A stretch of 64,000 bases of DNA from Pantoea sp. alder81 (GCF_020179835.1 NZ_JAIUDA010000003.1:533288-597287); one strand, 5' to 3'; counted from the first letter of the stretch, positions 1 through 8,966 are shown. Numbers and translations are program-made. Notes: generated from the letters alone by a model not told the origin.

Positions 1-217
1 ACAGTTAGAGATGTCGACGTTGCGCCAGGTTGCTTAAATTTAACGAAAAATTGGCAACGCAACGCGGCAGCATTCAGCGTTAATGCAGCCTGTTAATCGT
101 TGTCGCGGCGGCCTTTAGGCTGCCCGTGGCCGCACTCCGGTGCGCCCGGCACTTCGGTACTCACCCACAGGCTTGCAGTTGATGCAATGAAAGTCTGAGG
201 ATAAGGAACCGCCCGAC

Positions 218-1843
218 GTGTTGACCCTGCTCAATCTGTTATCAGCCGTGGCCCTGCTAGTGTGGGGCACGCACATAGTGCGAACCGGCATCATGCGCGT
301 GTACGGTGCCGATTTGCGGCGCGTGCTCAGCCGCAGCGTGGAAAGGAAGCCAATGGCGTTTCTCGCCGGGATTGGCGTCACCGCGCTGGTGCAAAGCAGC
401 AACGCCACTACCCTGCTCGTCACTTCCTTTGTTGCACAAAACCTTGTTAGCCTGACGCCTGCGCTGGTGGTGGTGCTCGGAGCTGATGTGGGTACCGCCA
501 TCATGGCGCGTATTCTGACCTTTGATCTCTCCTGGTTGTCACCGCTGTTCATTTTCTTCGGCGTGGTGTTTTTCCTCAGTCGTAAACAGACGCGTGCCGG
601 GCAAATGGGGCGCGCCGCGATTGGCCTCGGGCTGATTTTGCTGGCCTTGCAGCTGATTGTCGCCGCCGCCAAGCCCATTACCCAGGCTGCAGGCTTGCAG
701 GTGCTGTTCTCCACGCTGACCGGCGATGTGATGCTGGATGCCTTGCTGGGCGCGGTATTTGCCATCATCAGTTATTCCAGCCTGGCGGCAGTGCTGATCA
801 CTGCCACGCTGACGGCCGCCGACGTCATCTCTTTCAAAGTGGCTCTCTGCCTGGTGATTGGCGCCAACTTGGGCAGTGGTTTGCTGGCGATGATAAATGC
901 CAGCGGCTCCAATGCCGCTGGTAAACGCGTGGCGCTGGGCAGCCTGCTGTTCAAGCTCATCGGCAGTCTGGCGATTTTGCCGCTGGTGAATTACATCGCC
1001 GATATCCTCGATAAAATGCCAGTCGATGACGAAGAGCTGGTGATCTTCTTCCACGTTTTCTACAACCTGATCCGCTGCCTGATTATGGTGCCGTTCGCTG
1101 AACCGATGGCGCGCTTGTGCCGTCGCATGATTTCCGATGAGCCGGAAACCGATGTGCATTTACGCCCCAAACATCTCGACCGCAGCGCGCTGGACACGCC
1201 TGCGCTGGCATTAGCCAATGCCGCGCGCGAAACCCTGCGTATCGGCGATGTCGTCGAGCATATGATGGAATCCTTTAATAAAGTGGTACATGGCGAACTG
1301 CGTGAAGAGCGCGCGGTGCGGCGGCTGGATGATGATGTCGATGTGCTATATACCGCCATCAAACTTTATCTGGCGCGGATGCCAAAAGAGGATTTGGCCG
1401 AAGAGGATTCGCGTCGCTGGGCCGAGGTGATTGAGATGGCACTCAACCTTGAGCAGGCGGGCGATATTATTGAACGCATGTGCGCGGATGTTGCGGTGAA
1501 ATCGCTGAACGCCCGCCGGGCATTTTCACCCGAAGGTCTGGAAGAATTGAACACGCTACAGGAGCAGGTGCTCAACAACCTGCGCCTCAGTTTGTCGGTG
1601 TTTCTCTCCAAGGATATCCCGAGCGCACGCCGTTTGCGCCGTTCCAAACACCGTTTCCGCATCCTGATCCGCCGTTTTTCGCACGCGCACGTTGAGCGTT
1701 TACATCAGAAGAATGTGCAGAGCATCGAAACCAGTTCCCTGCATTTAGGGTTGCTGGGGGATATGAAGCGTCTGAACTCACTGTTCTGTGCGGTGGCGTA
1801 TACGGTGCTGGATCAGCCGGATGACGAGCGGGATGAGGATTAA
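218..1843 (+). CDS. yjbB: Na/Pi cotransporter family protein YjbB
   Basis: Inner-membrane protein of the Na+/phosphate cotransporter (NptA/YjbB) family, thought in E. coli to export phosphate. The 541 residues match the family length. The N-terminal half is strongly hydrophobic and carries the family motif QSSNATT at about residues 59-65, with a related second membrane repeat around residues 185-225. The C-terminal 200 residues are a charged helical PhoU-like domain. Translation starts at a GTG, with AAGGA 10 bases upstream. It converges on gntU across a short hairpin. In E. coli the gene lies next to metH rather than gntU, so the neighbourhood is rearranged. Confidence 0.92.
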   Translation: MLTLLNLLSAVALLVWGTHIVRTGIMRVYGADLRRVLSRSVERKPMAFLAGIGVTALVQSSNATTLLVTSFVAQNLVSLTPALVVVLGADVGTAIMARILTFDLSWLSPLFIFFGVVFFLSRKQTRAGQMGRAAIGLGLILLALQLIVAAAKPITQAAGLQVLFSTLTGDVMLDALLGAVFAIISYSSLAAVLITATLTAADVISFKVALCLVIGANLGSGLLAMINASGSNAAGKRVALGSLLFKLIGSLAILPLVNYIADILDKMPVDDEELVIFFHVFYNLIRCLIMVPFAEPMARLCRRMISDEPETDVHLRPKHLDRSALDTPALALANAARETLRIGDVVEHMMESFNKVVHGELREERAVRRLDDDVDVLYTAIKLYLARMPKEDLAEEDSRRWAEVIEMALNLEQAGDIIERMCADVAVKSLNARRAFSPEGLEELNTLQEQVLNNLRLSLSVFLSKDIPSARRLRRSKHRFRILIRRFSHAHVERLHQKNVQSIETSSLHLGLLGDMKRLNSLFCAVAYTVLDQPDDERDED

Positions 1844-1846
1844 GAT

Positions 1847-1870
1847 CAGGTGCGCATTCCTGCGCACCTG
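1847..1870. repeat. Hairpin, half copy of the dispersed paired-hairpin repeat
   Basis: Near-perfect inverted repeat with arms CAGGTGCGCA and TGCGCACCTG in the 32-base gap between the convergent yjbB and gntU stops. The left arm is identical to the first arm of the longer repeats at 6640 and 30714, but the second hairpin is missing here. By position it probably acts as a two-way transcription stop or mRNA 3' end, although it has no T-run. Confidence 0.7.
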
Positions 1871-1875
1871 GAAAG

Positions 1876-3216
1876 TTACGACAGCAAACTAAACGCGATC
1901 ATTCCGACAATGGCACCGGTGGTACCCAGAATGGTTTCCATCAGCGTCCAGGTCTTCAGCGTTTCGCCTTCAGTCGCACCGGTGAAGCGGCCGAACAGCC
2001 AGAAACCGGCATCGTTCACGTGGCTGATGATGATGGAGCCCCCGCCGATACAAATCGACAAGGCCGCCAACTGCGCGCCGCTGTAGTGCAGCGGTTCAAT
2101 CACCGGCATCACCAGGCCAACGGTGGTTAAGCAGGCGACCGTCGCCGAGCCCTGAATCACGCGGATCGCGCCAGAAAGAATGAAGCACGCCAGCGCAATT
2201 GGCATCCCGGCCCCGGTAAGTGCATGACCGAGTACCGGACCGACACCCGAATCCACCAGCACCTGCTTGAACACGCCGCCTGCACCGATCACCAGCAGAA
2301 TAATGCCTGCCGGTTGCAGCGCACTGCCACACACCTGCATCACCTTCTCTTTATCCATGCCCTGACGATAAGCCAGTCCATAGATGGCCACCAGGCAAGC
2401 GAGCAGAATCGCGGTAAACGGATGGCCGATAAATTCCAGCCACTCATACAACCCTGTGCCCGGCGTGGTGAAGCGTGCCCCGATGGTTTTCAGACCCACC
2501 AGCAGCAGCGGGAACAGGATCAGCGACAGGCTGAAGCCAAACGACGGCAGCTTGCCCTCTTCCACTTCCGGCTGATGATCTTCCGGCGGTGCACTGAAGC
2601 TAACGTGACGGGCAATAAAGTTGCCGAAAAGCGGACCGGCGATCAACATACCGGGAATCGCTGCGCACAAACCGAGCAGAATCATCCAGCCAAAATCCGC
2701 GTGCATCTGCGAAGCCAGCAGCATCGGCGCCGGTCCCGGCAGCAGAAACGCCGCTGAAGCAGCCACACCGGCAAACAACGGGATCACCAATTTTACTAAA
2801 TTACCGTTGGTACGACGCGCCACGGCAAAGGCGATGCTAATCAGCAATACTACGGCGACTTCGAAGAACAGCGGCAATGCGCAAATCAGTCCGGCAATCC
2901 CCATCGCATAGTGCGCCCGGTTTTCACCAAAGGCTTTCAACATGCGGATAGCGATTTGATCGACCGCACCGGTTTCATGCAGGATTTTGCCGAACATCGC
3001 GCCTAATGCCACCACGATGGCGAGAAATCCGAGCGTGCCGCCCATGCCTTTTTGCATGGTGTCAGCAATTTTATCCAGCGGCATACCGGAGAACAGACCG
3101 GCACCAATAGAGACTAACATCAGGGCGACAAAAGCATGCATACGCGCTTTCATCACCAAAAACAGCAGCAGCAGGACGGAGCCTGCTGCAGTTAACACCA
3201 GCGTTGCGGTACTCAT
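1876..3216 (-). CDS. gntU: Low-affinity gluconate permease GntU
   Basis: Gluconate:H+ symporter of the GntP family in the inner membrane. The protein has 446 residues, the same length as E. coli GntU, and is hydrophobic throughout with a dozen or more membrane segments and the family-typical PGPAPML motif. I chose the ATG at 3216; a GTG one codon earlier is also possible. The start lies 2 bases after the gntK stop, so gntK and gntU form a translationally close operon: GntU imports gluconate and GntK phosphorylates it. It is probably repressed by GntR through the operator upstream of gntK. Confidence 0.93.
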   Translation of the reverse strand: MSTATLVLTAAGSVLLLLFLVMKARMHAFVALMLVSIGAGLFSGMPLDKIADTMQKGMGGTLGFLAIVVALGAMFGKILHETGAVDQIAIRMLKAFGENRAHYAMGIAGLICALPLFFEVAVVLLISIAFAVARRTNGNLVKLVIPLFAGVAASAAFLLPGPAPMLLASQMHADFGWMILLGLCAAIPGMLIAGPLFGNFIARHVSFSAPPEDHQPEVEEGKLPSFGFSLSLILFPLLLVGLKTIGARFTTPGTGLYEWLEFIGHPFTAILLACLVAIYGLAYRQGMDKEKVMQVCGSALQPAGIILLVIGAGGVFKQVLVDSGVGPVLGHALTGAGMPIALACFILSGAIRVIQGSATVACLTTVGLVMPVIEPLHYSGAQLAALSICIGGGSIIISHVNDAGFWLFGRFTGATEGETLKTWTLMETILGTTGAIVGMIAFSLLS

Positions 3217-3218
3217 CA

Positions 3219-3755
3219 CTAACCCTTGTTGATTGCTTCCTCAATGGTCGCAACCGTGGCCGCAACGACTTCATCCAGTGAATGATTAATATCAACCACC
3301 AGTACATCGGGCTCGTCTGCCCCAGGTTCTTGCAAGGTCTCAAACTGTGTGACCAACATCTGCGGCTTAAAGAAGTGACCTTTACGCGCTTTCAGACGGG
3401 ATTCGATGGTTTCGAAATCGCCCTGCAGATAGATGAATTTCAGGTTCTGATTGCCCTGACGCAGGATGTCGCGGTAAGACTTTTTCAGCGCCGAGCAGAC
3501 GATAATCGAGACTGCCTGGGTGCGCTGCATGGCGAACGCCGCATCGTTAAGAGCCTGCAGCCATGGCTGACGATCGTTATCGTCCAGCGGATGACCGTCG
3601 GCCATTTTCATGATGTTGCTGCGCGGATGGAGGAAATCCCCATCCAGAAAGGCGGTGTTCAGCTGATGAGAAACCTGATTGGCGACAGCAGATTTTCCGC
3701 TGCCAGAAACGCCCATCAGGATAAACACGTGGTGCGATGGAGATGGCGTAGTCAT
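3219..3755 (-). CDS. gntK: Thermoresistant gluconokinase GntK
   Basis: Cytoplasmic kinase that converts gluconate and ATP to 6-phosphogluconate, feeding the Entner-Doudoroff and pentose phosphate routes. The 178 residues fit the FGGY-unrelated GntK/P-loop family. A Walker A motif, GVSGSGKS, is at residues 15-22, followed by the typical FLDGDFLHP segment. The open frame extends 15 codons upstream, but the ATG at 3755 has GGAG at proper spacing and gives the family N-terminus. First gene of gntKU. A GntR operator lies 31 bases upstream of the start. Confidence 0.95.
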   Translation of the reverse strand: MTTPSPSHHVFILMGVSGSGKSAVANQVSHQLNTAFLDGDFLHPRSNIMKMADGHPLDDNDRQPWLQALNDAAFAMQRTQAVSIIVCSALKKSYRDILRQGNQNLKFIYLQGDFETIESRLKARKGHFFKPQMLVTQFETLQEPGADEPDVLVVDINHSLDEVVAATVATIEEAINKG

Positions 3756-3785
3756 GGTTTTGCGCTCCGGCAGGTTGGCTGCCAA

Positions 3786-3799
3786 TGTTACCGATAACA
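3786..3799 (-). promoter_or_regulatory. GntR operator upstream of gntKU
   Basis: The sequence TGTTACCGATAACA is a near-perfect palindrome that matches the known GntR operator core of the E. coli gluconate regulon. It lies 31-44 bases upstream of the gntK ATG, where it would overlap the promoter and be relieved by gluconate. The adjacent gntR gene encodes the matching LacI-type repressor. Confidence 0.8.
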
Positions 3800-3895
3800 A
3801 ATTTGATTATCATTGTCGGAGGCCACTGCGGGACTGGCAACCCTTGTTAGGCGGAAAAGCACGAAAGTGTGAACTGACTCAAATAATCGCCAAAG

Positions 3896-4891
3896 TCAGA
3901 TGCTGCCACCTTCTGCAATTTCAAACCCGACATCCAACGGCTCGGTCACGCTGCGATCGCCGCCAATACGCGCCAGCAACATCGCTGCCGATTCACGCCC
4001 CATGCGTTCACGCGGCGTGAGCACCGTGGCCAGGCGAGGTGTGACCACCTGCGTAATATCGTGACCGTGGAATCCGGCAATCGCCATCTGCGCAGGGACA
4101 TTTAAGCCCTGACGCTGACACTCAAACATCGCGCCGACTGCGAGGTCATCGTTGGTACAGAACAGGCTGTCGGTTTCGGGATAGCGTTTCTGCGCCTCAC
4201 GCAGCAGCTGCGCTCCGGCGCTGAAGGAAGAAGCATCTTCCATCATTACGCTGTGCGGAGTGAGCCCGGCTTCACGCATCGCTTTTTCGTAGCCCTGCTG
4301 TTTTTGCAGAGTACGTTCATCGAGCCGTGCACCCAGGTAAACGGTGTGGCGATGGCCTTTTTTCAGGATAGCATGCGTCATCTGCCGCGCCGCTTCGACG
4401 TTATCGAAGCCCACCGCCATATCCAGGCACGGGGTGACCGAATCCATCATCTCAATCACCGGAATGCCCGCCACTTCCAGCATGCGCAGCGTGCCCGGCG
4501 TGTGGGTGCGTTCGGTGAGGATCACGCCGTCGATGTTCCAGCCCAGCAGCGAACGCAGCTGTAACTCTTCTTTGTCCGCGTTGTAGCCAAAGTGCGCCAC
4601 CAGCGTTTGATAACCGGCTTCGTCGGTGACGGTTTCAATGCCGCGCAATACGTCGGCGAACACCTGGTTGGTGAGCGAAGGTAACAGCACGCCGATAGCG
4701 CGACTGGTAGCATTGGAGAGCATATCGGGGGCACGATTGGGGATATAACCGAGTTCATCCAGCGCCACGGCGATCTTATCGCGTAGCGCCAGCGAGACCT
4801 GATCGGGATTACGCAGGTAGCGGCTGACGGTCATTTTTGTGATGCCGACGCGATCGGCAACGTCCTGTAGTACCGGCCTTTTCTTTTTCAT
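3896..4891 (-). CDS. gntR: Gluconate repressor GntR (LacI family)
   Basis: DNA-binding repressor of gluconate uptake and Entner-Doudoroff genes, released by gluconate. The protein has 331 residues. An N-terminal LacI-type helix-turn-helix is at about residues 7-27 (DVADRVGITKMTVSRYLR), followed by a hinge and a periplasmic-binding-protein-like effector domain. It lies upstream of gntKU in the same direction with a 140-base gap that holds the gntK operator, as in E. coli. A copy of the dispersed hairpin repeat separates it from yhhW. Confidence 0.95.
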   Translation of the reverse strand: MKKKRPVLQDVADRVGITKMTVSRYLRNPDQVSLALRDKIAVALDELGYIPNRAPDMLSNATSRAIGVLLPSLTNQVFADVLRGIETVTDEAGYQTLVAHFGYNADKEELQLRSLLGWNIDGVILTERTHTPGTLRMLEVAGIPVIEMMDSVTPCLDMAVGFDNVEAARQMTHAILKKGHRHTVYLGARLDERTLQKQQGYEKAMREAGLTPHSVMMEDASSFSAGAQLLREAQKRYPETDSLFCTNDDLAVGAMFECQRQGLNVPAQMAIAGFHGHDITQVVTPRLATVLTPRERMGRESAAMLLARIGGDRSVTEPLDVGFEIAEGGSI

Positions 4892-4982
4892 CGTATGCGC
4901 CTGAGGTCAGAGATACGATGAGTCTATCATTTTTTGTCATTTTCTGGTTTTGCGGAAAACCGTAGATTCCCGCTTTAACCAA

Positions 4983-5047
4983 GAGCGCATGAATGCGCCC
5001 TTTACGAATACTCGCCGAAAAATGTAGGGTCGCCATTCATGGCGACC
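4983..5047. repeat. Dispersed paired-hairpin repeat, diverged copy
   Basis: Two hairpins joined by a short linker. The first is GCGCATGAATGCGC, then TTACGAA, then TGTAGGG running into the second hairpin, GGTCGCCATTCATGGCGACC. The second hairpin is near-identical in the copies at 6640 and 30714; the first is partly decayed. It lies in the gap between gntR (5' side) and yhhW (3' side), so it would sit at the 3' end of the yhhW transcript. Confidence 0.8.
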
Positions 5048-5070
5048 GAACATGTTTCATTGACATTCTG

Positions 5071-5766
5071 TTAAACCGGCGGCAGGTCAAACAGCAGAAT
5101 CTCCGCATCGCTGTCGGCTTTAAGGGTTAACGCGCTTTCATCCCAGATAGCCAGCGCATCGCTGGTGCCGACCTGTTCGCCATTGACGCTCACCAGGCCT
5201 TTTACCACCTGAATCCACACACGACGATCCGCTTCGATCGTGACGGCATCGGTTTCACCCTCAGCAAACACCCAACGCGACAGCGTCATGTCCTGGAACA
5301 CTTTCAGCGATCCCTCACGCTCATCCGGTGACAGCACAAACTGGCGACCTTTCACGTCTTCAAAGCGGCGCTGGGCATAACGTGGCTCAATGCCTTTGCG
5401 CTCTGGAATGATCCAGATCTGATACAGATGCAGCGGATCTTTATCACTGGCGTTGTATTCCGAATGACGCACACCGGTACCGGCGCTCATGATCTGGAAT
5501 TCACCCGTTGGGATCTGCTCTTTGTTGCCCATGCTGTCCTGATGCTCCACGGTGCCCGACAGCACGTAGGTCAGAATTTCCATGTCTTTATGCGGATGAG
5601 TACCAAAACCCTGGCCGCCATCGATCACGTCTTCATTGATAACGCGCAGGGCTGAGAAGCCCATAAAGTTCGCATCATGATAATCGGCGAAGGAAAACGT
5701 GTGCCAGCTATCGAGCCAGCCGTGGTTAGCGTGACCGCGTTCTTCTGCTTTGCGTACGTAGATCAT
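5071..5766 (-). CDS. yhhW: Pirin family protein YhhW
   Basis: Cupin-type pirin; the E. coli homologue has quercetin 2,3-dioxygenase activity in vitro, with unknown natural substrate. The 231 residues equal the E. coli length. The metal ligands are visible as His57 and His59 in GTHPHKD, His101 and Glu103 in RHSEYN. I use the ATG at 5766, because GGAG lies 8 bases before it; the longer frame starts at a TTG directly against that ribosome site. The E. coli neighbour yhhX is absent here, so ryhB lies directly upstream. Confidence 0.93.
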   Translation of the reverse strand: MIYVRKAEERGHANHGWLDSWHTFSFADYHDANFMGFSALRVINEDVIDGGQGFGTHPHKDMEILTYVLSGTVEHQDSMGNKEQIPTGEFQIMSAGTGVRHSEYNASDKDPLHLYQIWIIPERKGIEPRYAQRRFEDVKGRQFVLSPDEREGSLKVFQDMTLSRWVFAEGETDAVTIEADRRVWIQVVKGLVSVNGEQVGTSDALAIWDESALTLKADSDAEILLFDLPPV

Positions 5767-5907
5767 GTTCAATTCTCCTCAATGTTTTTTACAGTGTGGG
5801 CTTGAGGGGGATTGATTGATAGCTGAAAAACTTCACGCCTCTGTTCAAAAAAGCTGAACGTTTTAGAAGGATTCGAACAAGGGGGATGAAAAAGGTGAGT
5901 AGCAGGC

Positions 5908-6005
5908 AAAAAAAAAGCCAGCACCCGAGCTGGCTAAGTAATTCTGGAAGCAATGTGAGCAATGTCGTGCTTACCCGTTCTGTCAGGAGACGTTCCCGAG
6001 TCCGC
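5908..6005 (-). ncRNA. ryhB: RyhB small regulatory RNA
   Basis: Hfq-dependent small RNA that represses iron-using proteins during iron starvation. On the minus strand the conserved pairing core ACATTGCTCACATTGC (5950-5965) is followed by TTACTTAGCCAGC and a terminator stem (5916-5935, AGCCAGC/GCTGGCT) with nine Ts. The core and terminator match E. coli RyhB nearly base for base, while the first 35 bases differ. The 5' end is placed near 6005 from a TTTACA/TATTAT promoter with 18-base spacing that overlaps a Fur box. Its place between yhhW and yhhY is the same as in E. coli (between yhhX and yhhY). Size is about 95 bases. Confidence 0.93.
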
Positions 6006-6012
6006 ATGACAA

Positions 6013-6027
6013 TAATAATCATTATCA
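6013..6027 (-). promoter_or_regulatory. Fur box over the ryhB promoter
   Basis: TAATAAT-C-ATTATCA fits the 7-1-7 Fur consensus TGATAATnATTATCA with one mismatch and lies across the proposed ryhB -10 region and spacer. It would repress ryhB when iron is plentiful. Confidence 0.85.
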
Positions 6028-6048
6028 TTCGCGTCTGTAAACCCCTTT

Positions 6049-6063
6049 TGAGAATTATTTTCA
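6049..6063. promoter_or_regulatory. Second Fur box upstream of ryhB
   Basis: TGAGAAT-T-ATTTTCA is a 7-1-7 inverted repeat with two mismatches to the Fur consensus, centred 36 bases from the first box. It may extend Fur binding at ryhB or touch the divergent yhhY promoter, whose start codon is 69 bases away. Confidence 0.6.
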
Positions 6064-6131
6064 ATTGACGACTCGCGAGAATTCCTTGATGTTAAAGGGG
6101 ATTTTATTCACTTTGCACAAGGAGTCGCTTT

Positions 6132-6623
6132 ATGAGTCAGGTCACTGTTCGTCACGCAACGCCGGAAGATGCTGCCGCATTAACCCATCTTTACAGCCAG
6201 CAAGAAACTCAGGCCGGCACGTTGCATCTGCCCTACCAATCACCGGCGCTATGGCAGGAACGTCTTAAAGAGATGCGTCCCGGCCAGTACCGTTTGGTGG
6301 CGTGCATTGATGAACAGGTTGTGGGTCAACTATCGCTGGATGGCATTACGGTGGCACGTCGCCGCCATGCTGCATCGATTGGCATGGGTGTCGATCCCGC
6401 CTTTCACCGTCGCGGCGTAGGCTCTGCGCTGATGGCCGCGATGATTGACCTGTGTGACAACTGGCTGCAGGTAACGCGGATCGAGTTAACCGTGTTCGCC
6501 GATAATCATAAAGCGATTGGTTTGTATCAGAAGTTTGGCTTTGAGATCGAAGGCACCGCGAAGCGTTTTGCGACGCGCGACGGCGAGATGATTGATACGC
6601 ACTACATGGCGCGCTTGAAATAA
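6132..6623 (+). CDS. yhhY: GNAT N-acetyltransferase YhhY
   Basis: GCN5-type acetyltransferase of 163 residues; E. coli YhhY is reported to acetylate some amino acids such as phenylalanine and methionine. The acetyl-CoA loop is visible as RRGVGSAL (about residues 95-102), with the C-terminal FGFEIEG segment typical of the fold. AAGGAG precedes the ATG. It is transcribed away from ryhB and followed by a copy of the dispersed repeat before the convergent ggt. Confidence 0.88.
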   Translation: MSQVTVRHATPEDAAALTHLYSQQETQAGTLHLPYQSPALWQERLKEMRPGQYRLVACIDEQVVGQLSLDGITVARRRHAASIGMGVDPAFHRRGVGSALMAAMIDLCDNWLQVTRIELTVFADNHKAIGLYQKFGFEIEGTAKRFATRDGEMIDTHYMARLK

Positions 6624-6639
6624 CTTGCGCGATGAATCC

Positions 6640-6707
6640 AGGTGCGCATAAATGCGCACCCTACGAAAACCACACCTAACAATGTAGGGTCGCCATTTAT
6701 GGCGACC
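6640..6707. repeat. Dispersed paired-hairpin repeat, intact copy
   Basis: Hairpin 1 is GGTGCGCATAAATGCGCACC, then CTACGAAAA and an unconserved linker, then TGTAGG and hairpin 2, GGTCGCCATTTATGGCGACC. ACCCTAC after hairpin 1 can also pair with GTAGGGT before hairpin 2, giving a three-stem fold. It fills the gap between the convergent yhhY and ggt genes, so it forms the 3' end of both transcripts. Confidence 0.88.
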
Positions 6708-6721
6708 ATTAAGCGCGCTGG

Positions 6722-8473
6722 TTAATACCCGGCACTTAAATCATCCACCGAACGCGGATCGGAAGCACCGTAACGCATACCATCCGGCCCAATCATAATG
6801 CTCTGGGTGCTGCCCATCGCGGGCATCACTTTCACATGCTGACCTTTGGCTTCCAGCAAACGCAGCGTATCCGGGCTAAAGCCTTTCTCCACGCGCAGCT
6901 GATCCGGCAACCACTGATGGTGGAAGCGCGGTGCGTTGGTAGCTTCGGCTACGTTCATCCCAAAATCAATGCTGTTCACCACCATTTGCAGCACGGTGGT
7001 GATAATACGGCTGCCGCCAGGGCTGCCGGTTACCAGCCAGGTTTTACCGTCTTTGGCAATGATGGTCGGAGACATGGATGACAACGGGCGCTTCGCCGGC
7101 TGCACCGCATTCGCTTCGCCGCCGACTAAGCCATAGACGTTCGGCGTGCCCGGTTTGGCGGAGAAGTCATCCATCTCATTATTCATCAGGATGCCGCTCT
7201 GGCCGGCGACGATGCCGCTGCCGAAGTAGGTATTCAGGGTATAGGTCACTGCGACCGCATTACCGTCTTTGTCCACCACCGAGAAGTGGGTGGTCTGGTT
7301 ACTTTCGTACGGCTCAAGCTTGCCCGGTTTAATTTCGCTCGATGGACGCGCTTTATTGACATCAATCTGCTGCGCCAGGGTTTTGGCGTAGGCTTTGCTG
7401 GTCAGTGCCTGCTGCGGCACTTTGACGAAATCAGGATCGCCAAGGTATTCCGAGCGGTCGGCATAAGCGTACTTCTCAGCTTCGGCCATCACCTGCATCG
7501 CATCGGCGCTGCCAAAGCCCCACTTCGCCAGATCGAAGTTTTCGAGGATATTCAGGATCTGCACGATGTGAATGCCACCCGATGACGGAGGTGGCATTGA
7601 GAACACCTCATAACCGCGATAGGTGCCGCTGACCGGCTTACGCTCCACTGCGCGATAGGCCGCCAAATCCGGTTTGCCAATCAACCCGCCATGCTGTGCC
7701 ATTTCTCCGGCGATCTCATCAGCAATTTTGCCTTTATAGAACGCATCAGGCCCTTGTTGGGCAATCAGCTGCAGGCTGTGCGCGAGGTTTTTCTGCACCA
7801 GACGCTCGCCTTTTTGATACGGCTTGCCGTCGGCTTTGTAGAAAATCGCCCGGCTGTTGTCGTGATTGATCAGCGTCTCTTTGCCGTAGGTCGCCAGATC
7901 GTCCGCCAGCGCATCGTTAACAATGATGCCTTCACGCGCCAGCTTAATGGCCGGCGCCAGCAAAGTGCTCAGCGGCAGCGTGCCGTATTTCTGTGCCGCC
8001 AACGCAAAACCGGCAACAGTGCCCGGCGTGCCGGAGGCCAGGTGAGAAGTGAGCGACAGCTTAGGATCGGCATTGCCCTGTTTATCGAGGAACATATCGC
8101 GCGTGGCGTGAGCGGGTGCCATTTCACGGAAATCGATCGCCGCAGTGCGGCCCGATGCGGTGCGCAGCATCATAAAGCCGCCGCCGCCGAGGTTACCGGC
8201 CTGCGGATGGGTCACCGCCAGCGCAAAGCCGACGGCAACAGCGGCATCCACGGCGTTACCGCCCTGCTTCAGAATATCGACGCCGACCTGAGTGGCCATC
8301 GCATCCACTGACGCCACCATACCGTGCTGTGCCTTCACCGGATGGAAGGTATCGCTGTCCACCCCGTATGACACCGGTGGCGCACTGGCTGGCGCGGCAA
8401 ACGCGCCCTGCACCACGGTAAAACTCATCAATAATGCCCAGCCAACCTGGCGCACGCTGCCCTTTAGTCTCAT
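6722..8473 (-). CDS. ggt: Gamma-glutamyltranspeptidase
   Basis: Periplasmic enzyme that cleaves or transfers the gamma-glutamyl group of glutathione and related compounds. The 583-residue precursor has a signal peptide ending at about AFAAPA (residues 24-29). It would self-cleave before Thr394 in the TTHFSVVD motif into large and small subunits. The GSPGG and SSMSPTI segments of the small subunit are present. I start at the ATG at 8473 (AGGAAG upstream), not 29 codons earlier, because this gives a clean signal peptide. It is divergent from yhhA. Confidence 0.95.
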   Translation of the reverse strand: MRLKGSVRQVGWALLMSFTVVQGAFAAPASAPPVSYGVDSDTFHPVKAQHGMVASVDAMATQVGVDILKQGGNAVDAAVAVGFALAVTHPQAGNLGGGGFMMLRTASGRTAAIDFREMAPAHATRDMFLDKQGNADPKLSLTSHLASGTPGTVAGFALAAQKYGTLPLSTLLAPAIKLAREGIIVNDALADDLATYGKETLINHDNSRAIFYKADGKPYQKGERLVQKNLAHSLQLIAQQGPDAFYKGKIADEIAGEMAQHGGLIGKPDLAAYRAVERKPVSGTYRGYEVFSMPPPSSGGIHIVQILNILENFDLAKWGFGSADAMQVMAEAEKYAYADRSEYLGDPDFVKVPQQALTSKAYAKTLAQQIDVNKARPSSEIKPGKLEPYESNQTTHFSVVDKDGNAVAVTYTLNTYFGSGIVAGQSGILMNNEMDDFSAKPGTPNVYGLVGGEANAVQPAKRPLSSMSPTIIAKDGKTWLVTGSPGGSRIITTVLQMVVNSIDFGMNVAEATNAPRFHHQWLPDQLRVEKGFSPDTLRLLEAKGQHVKVMPAMGSTQSIMIGPDGMRYGASDPRSVDDLSAGY

Positions 8474-8675
8474 TTGCGATCTTCCTTTGCGGTTATTTAC
8501 ATTTGTTATTTTTTGATGCAAGTGTTTGCAAACACGATAAAAAGCGTAGCAGTAAGCCAAATTCGGCGCACTCCTGGTTCAGGACTTTGTGACATCGCAT
8601 AAACTTATGACAGCAGCCCTTGTTGCCATACTGATGGCAACAGCACACAGCAGGCTGCATTAATGGAGGAAGACC

Positions 8676-8966
8676 ATGAAAAAATGGCTAATCGTTATCG
8701 CTGCGTTGCTGCCATTAAGCAGCATGGCAAATATGCTGAACAGCACAAATGACCCGAACAAGCCTGGCTATAACCCAAGTCAGCAGCGCATGCAGTCGCA
8801 AATGCAGACTCAGCAGCAGCAACAACAGTTGAAGCTGAAACAGGATCAGCAACAGCAGAATCAGGAATTGCAGCGGAAAATGCAGGAGCGGCGGGATAGT
8901 GCCCAGCAGCGCGTGATTCAATCGCAGCCGGGCCAGCAGAACGGTAATTCTCAGAGCGGGAATTAA
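8676..8966 (+). CDS. yhhA: DUF2756 family protein YhhA
   Basis: Small exported protein of unknown function, 96 residues. It has a signal peptide ([18 protein letters not shown]) and then a low-complexity, highly hydrophilic region dominated by glutamine, with runs such as [11 protein letters not shown]. The start is well supported by GGAGG. The same small gene lies between ggt and ugpQ in E. coli. Its stop overlaps the stop of the convergent ugpQ by four bases. Confidence 0.85.
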   Translation: MKKWLIVIAALLPLSSMANMLNSTNDPNKPGYNPSQQRMQSQMQTQQQQQQLKLKQDQQQQNQELQRKMQERRDSAQQRVIQSQPGQQNGNSQSGN

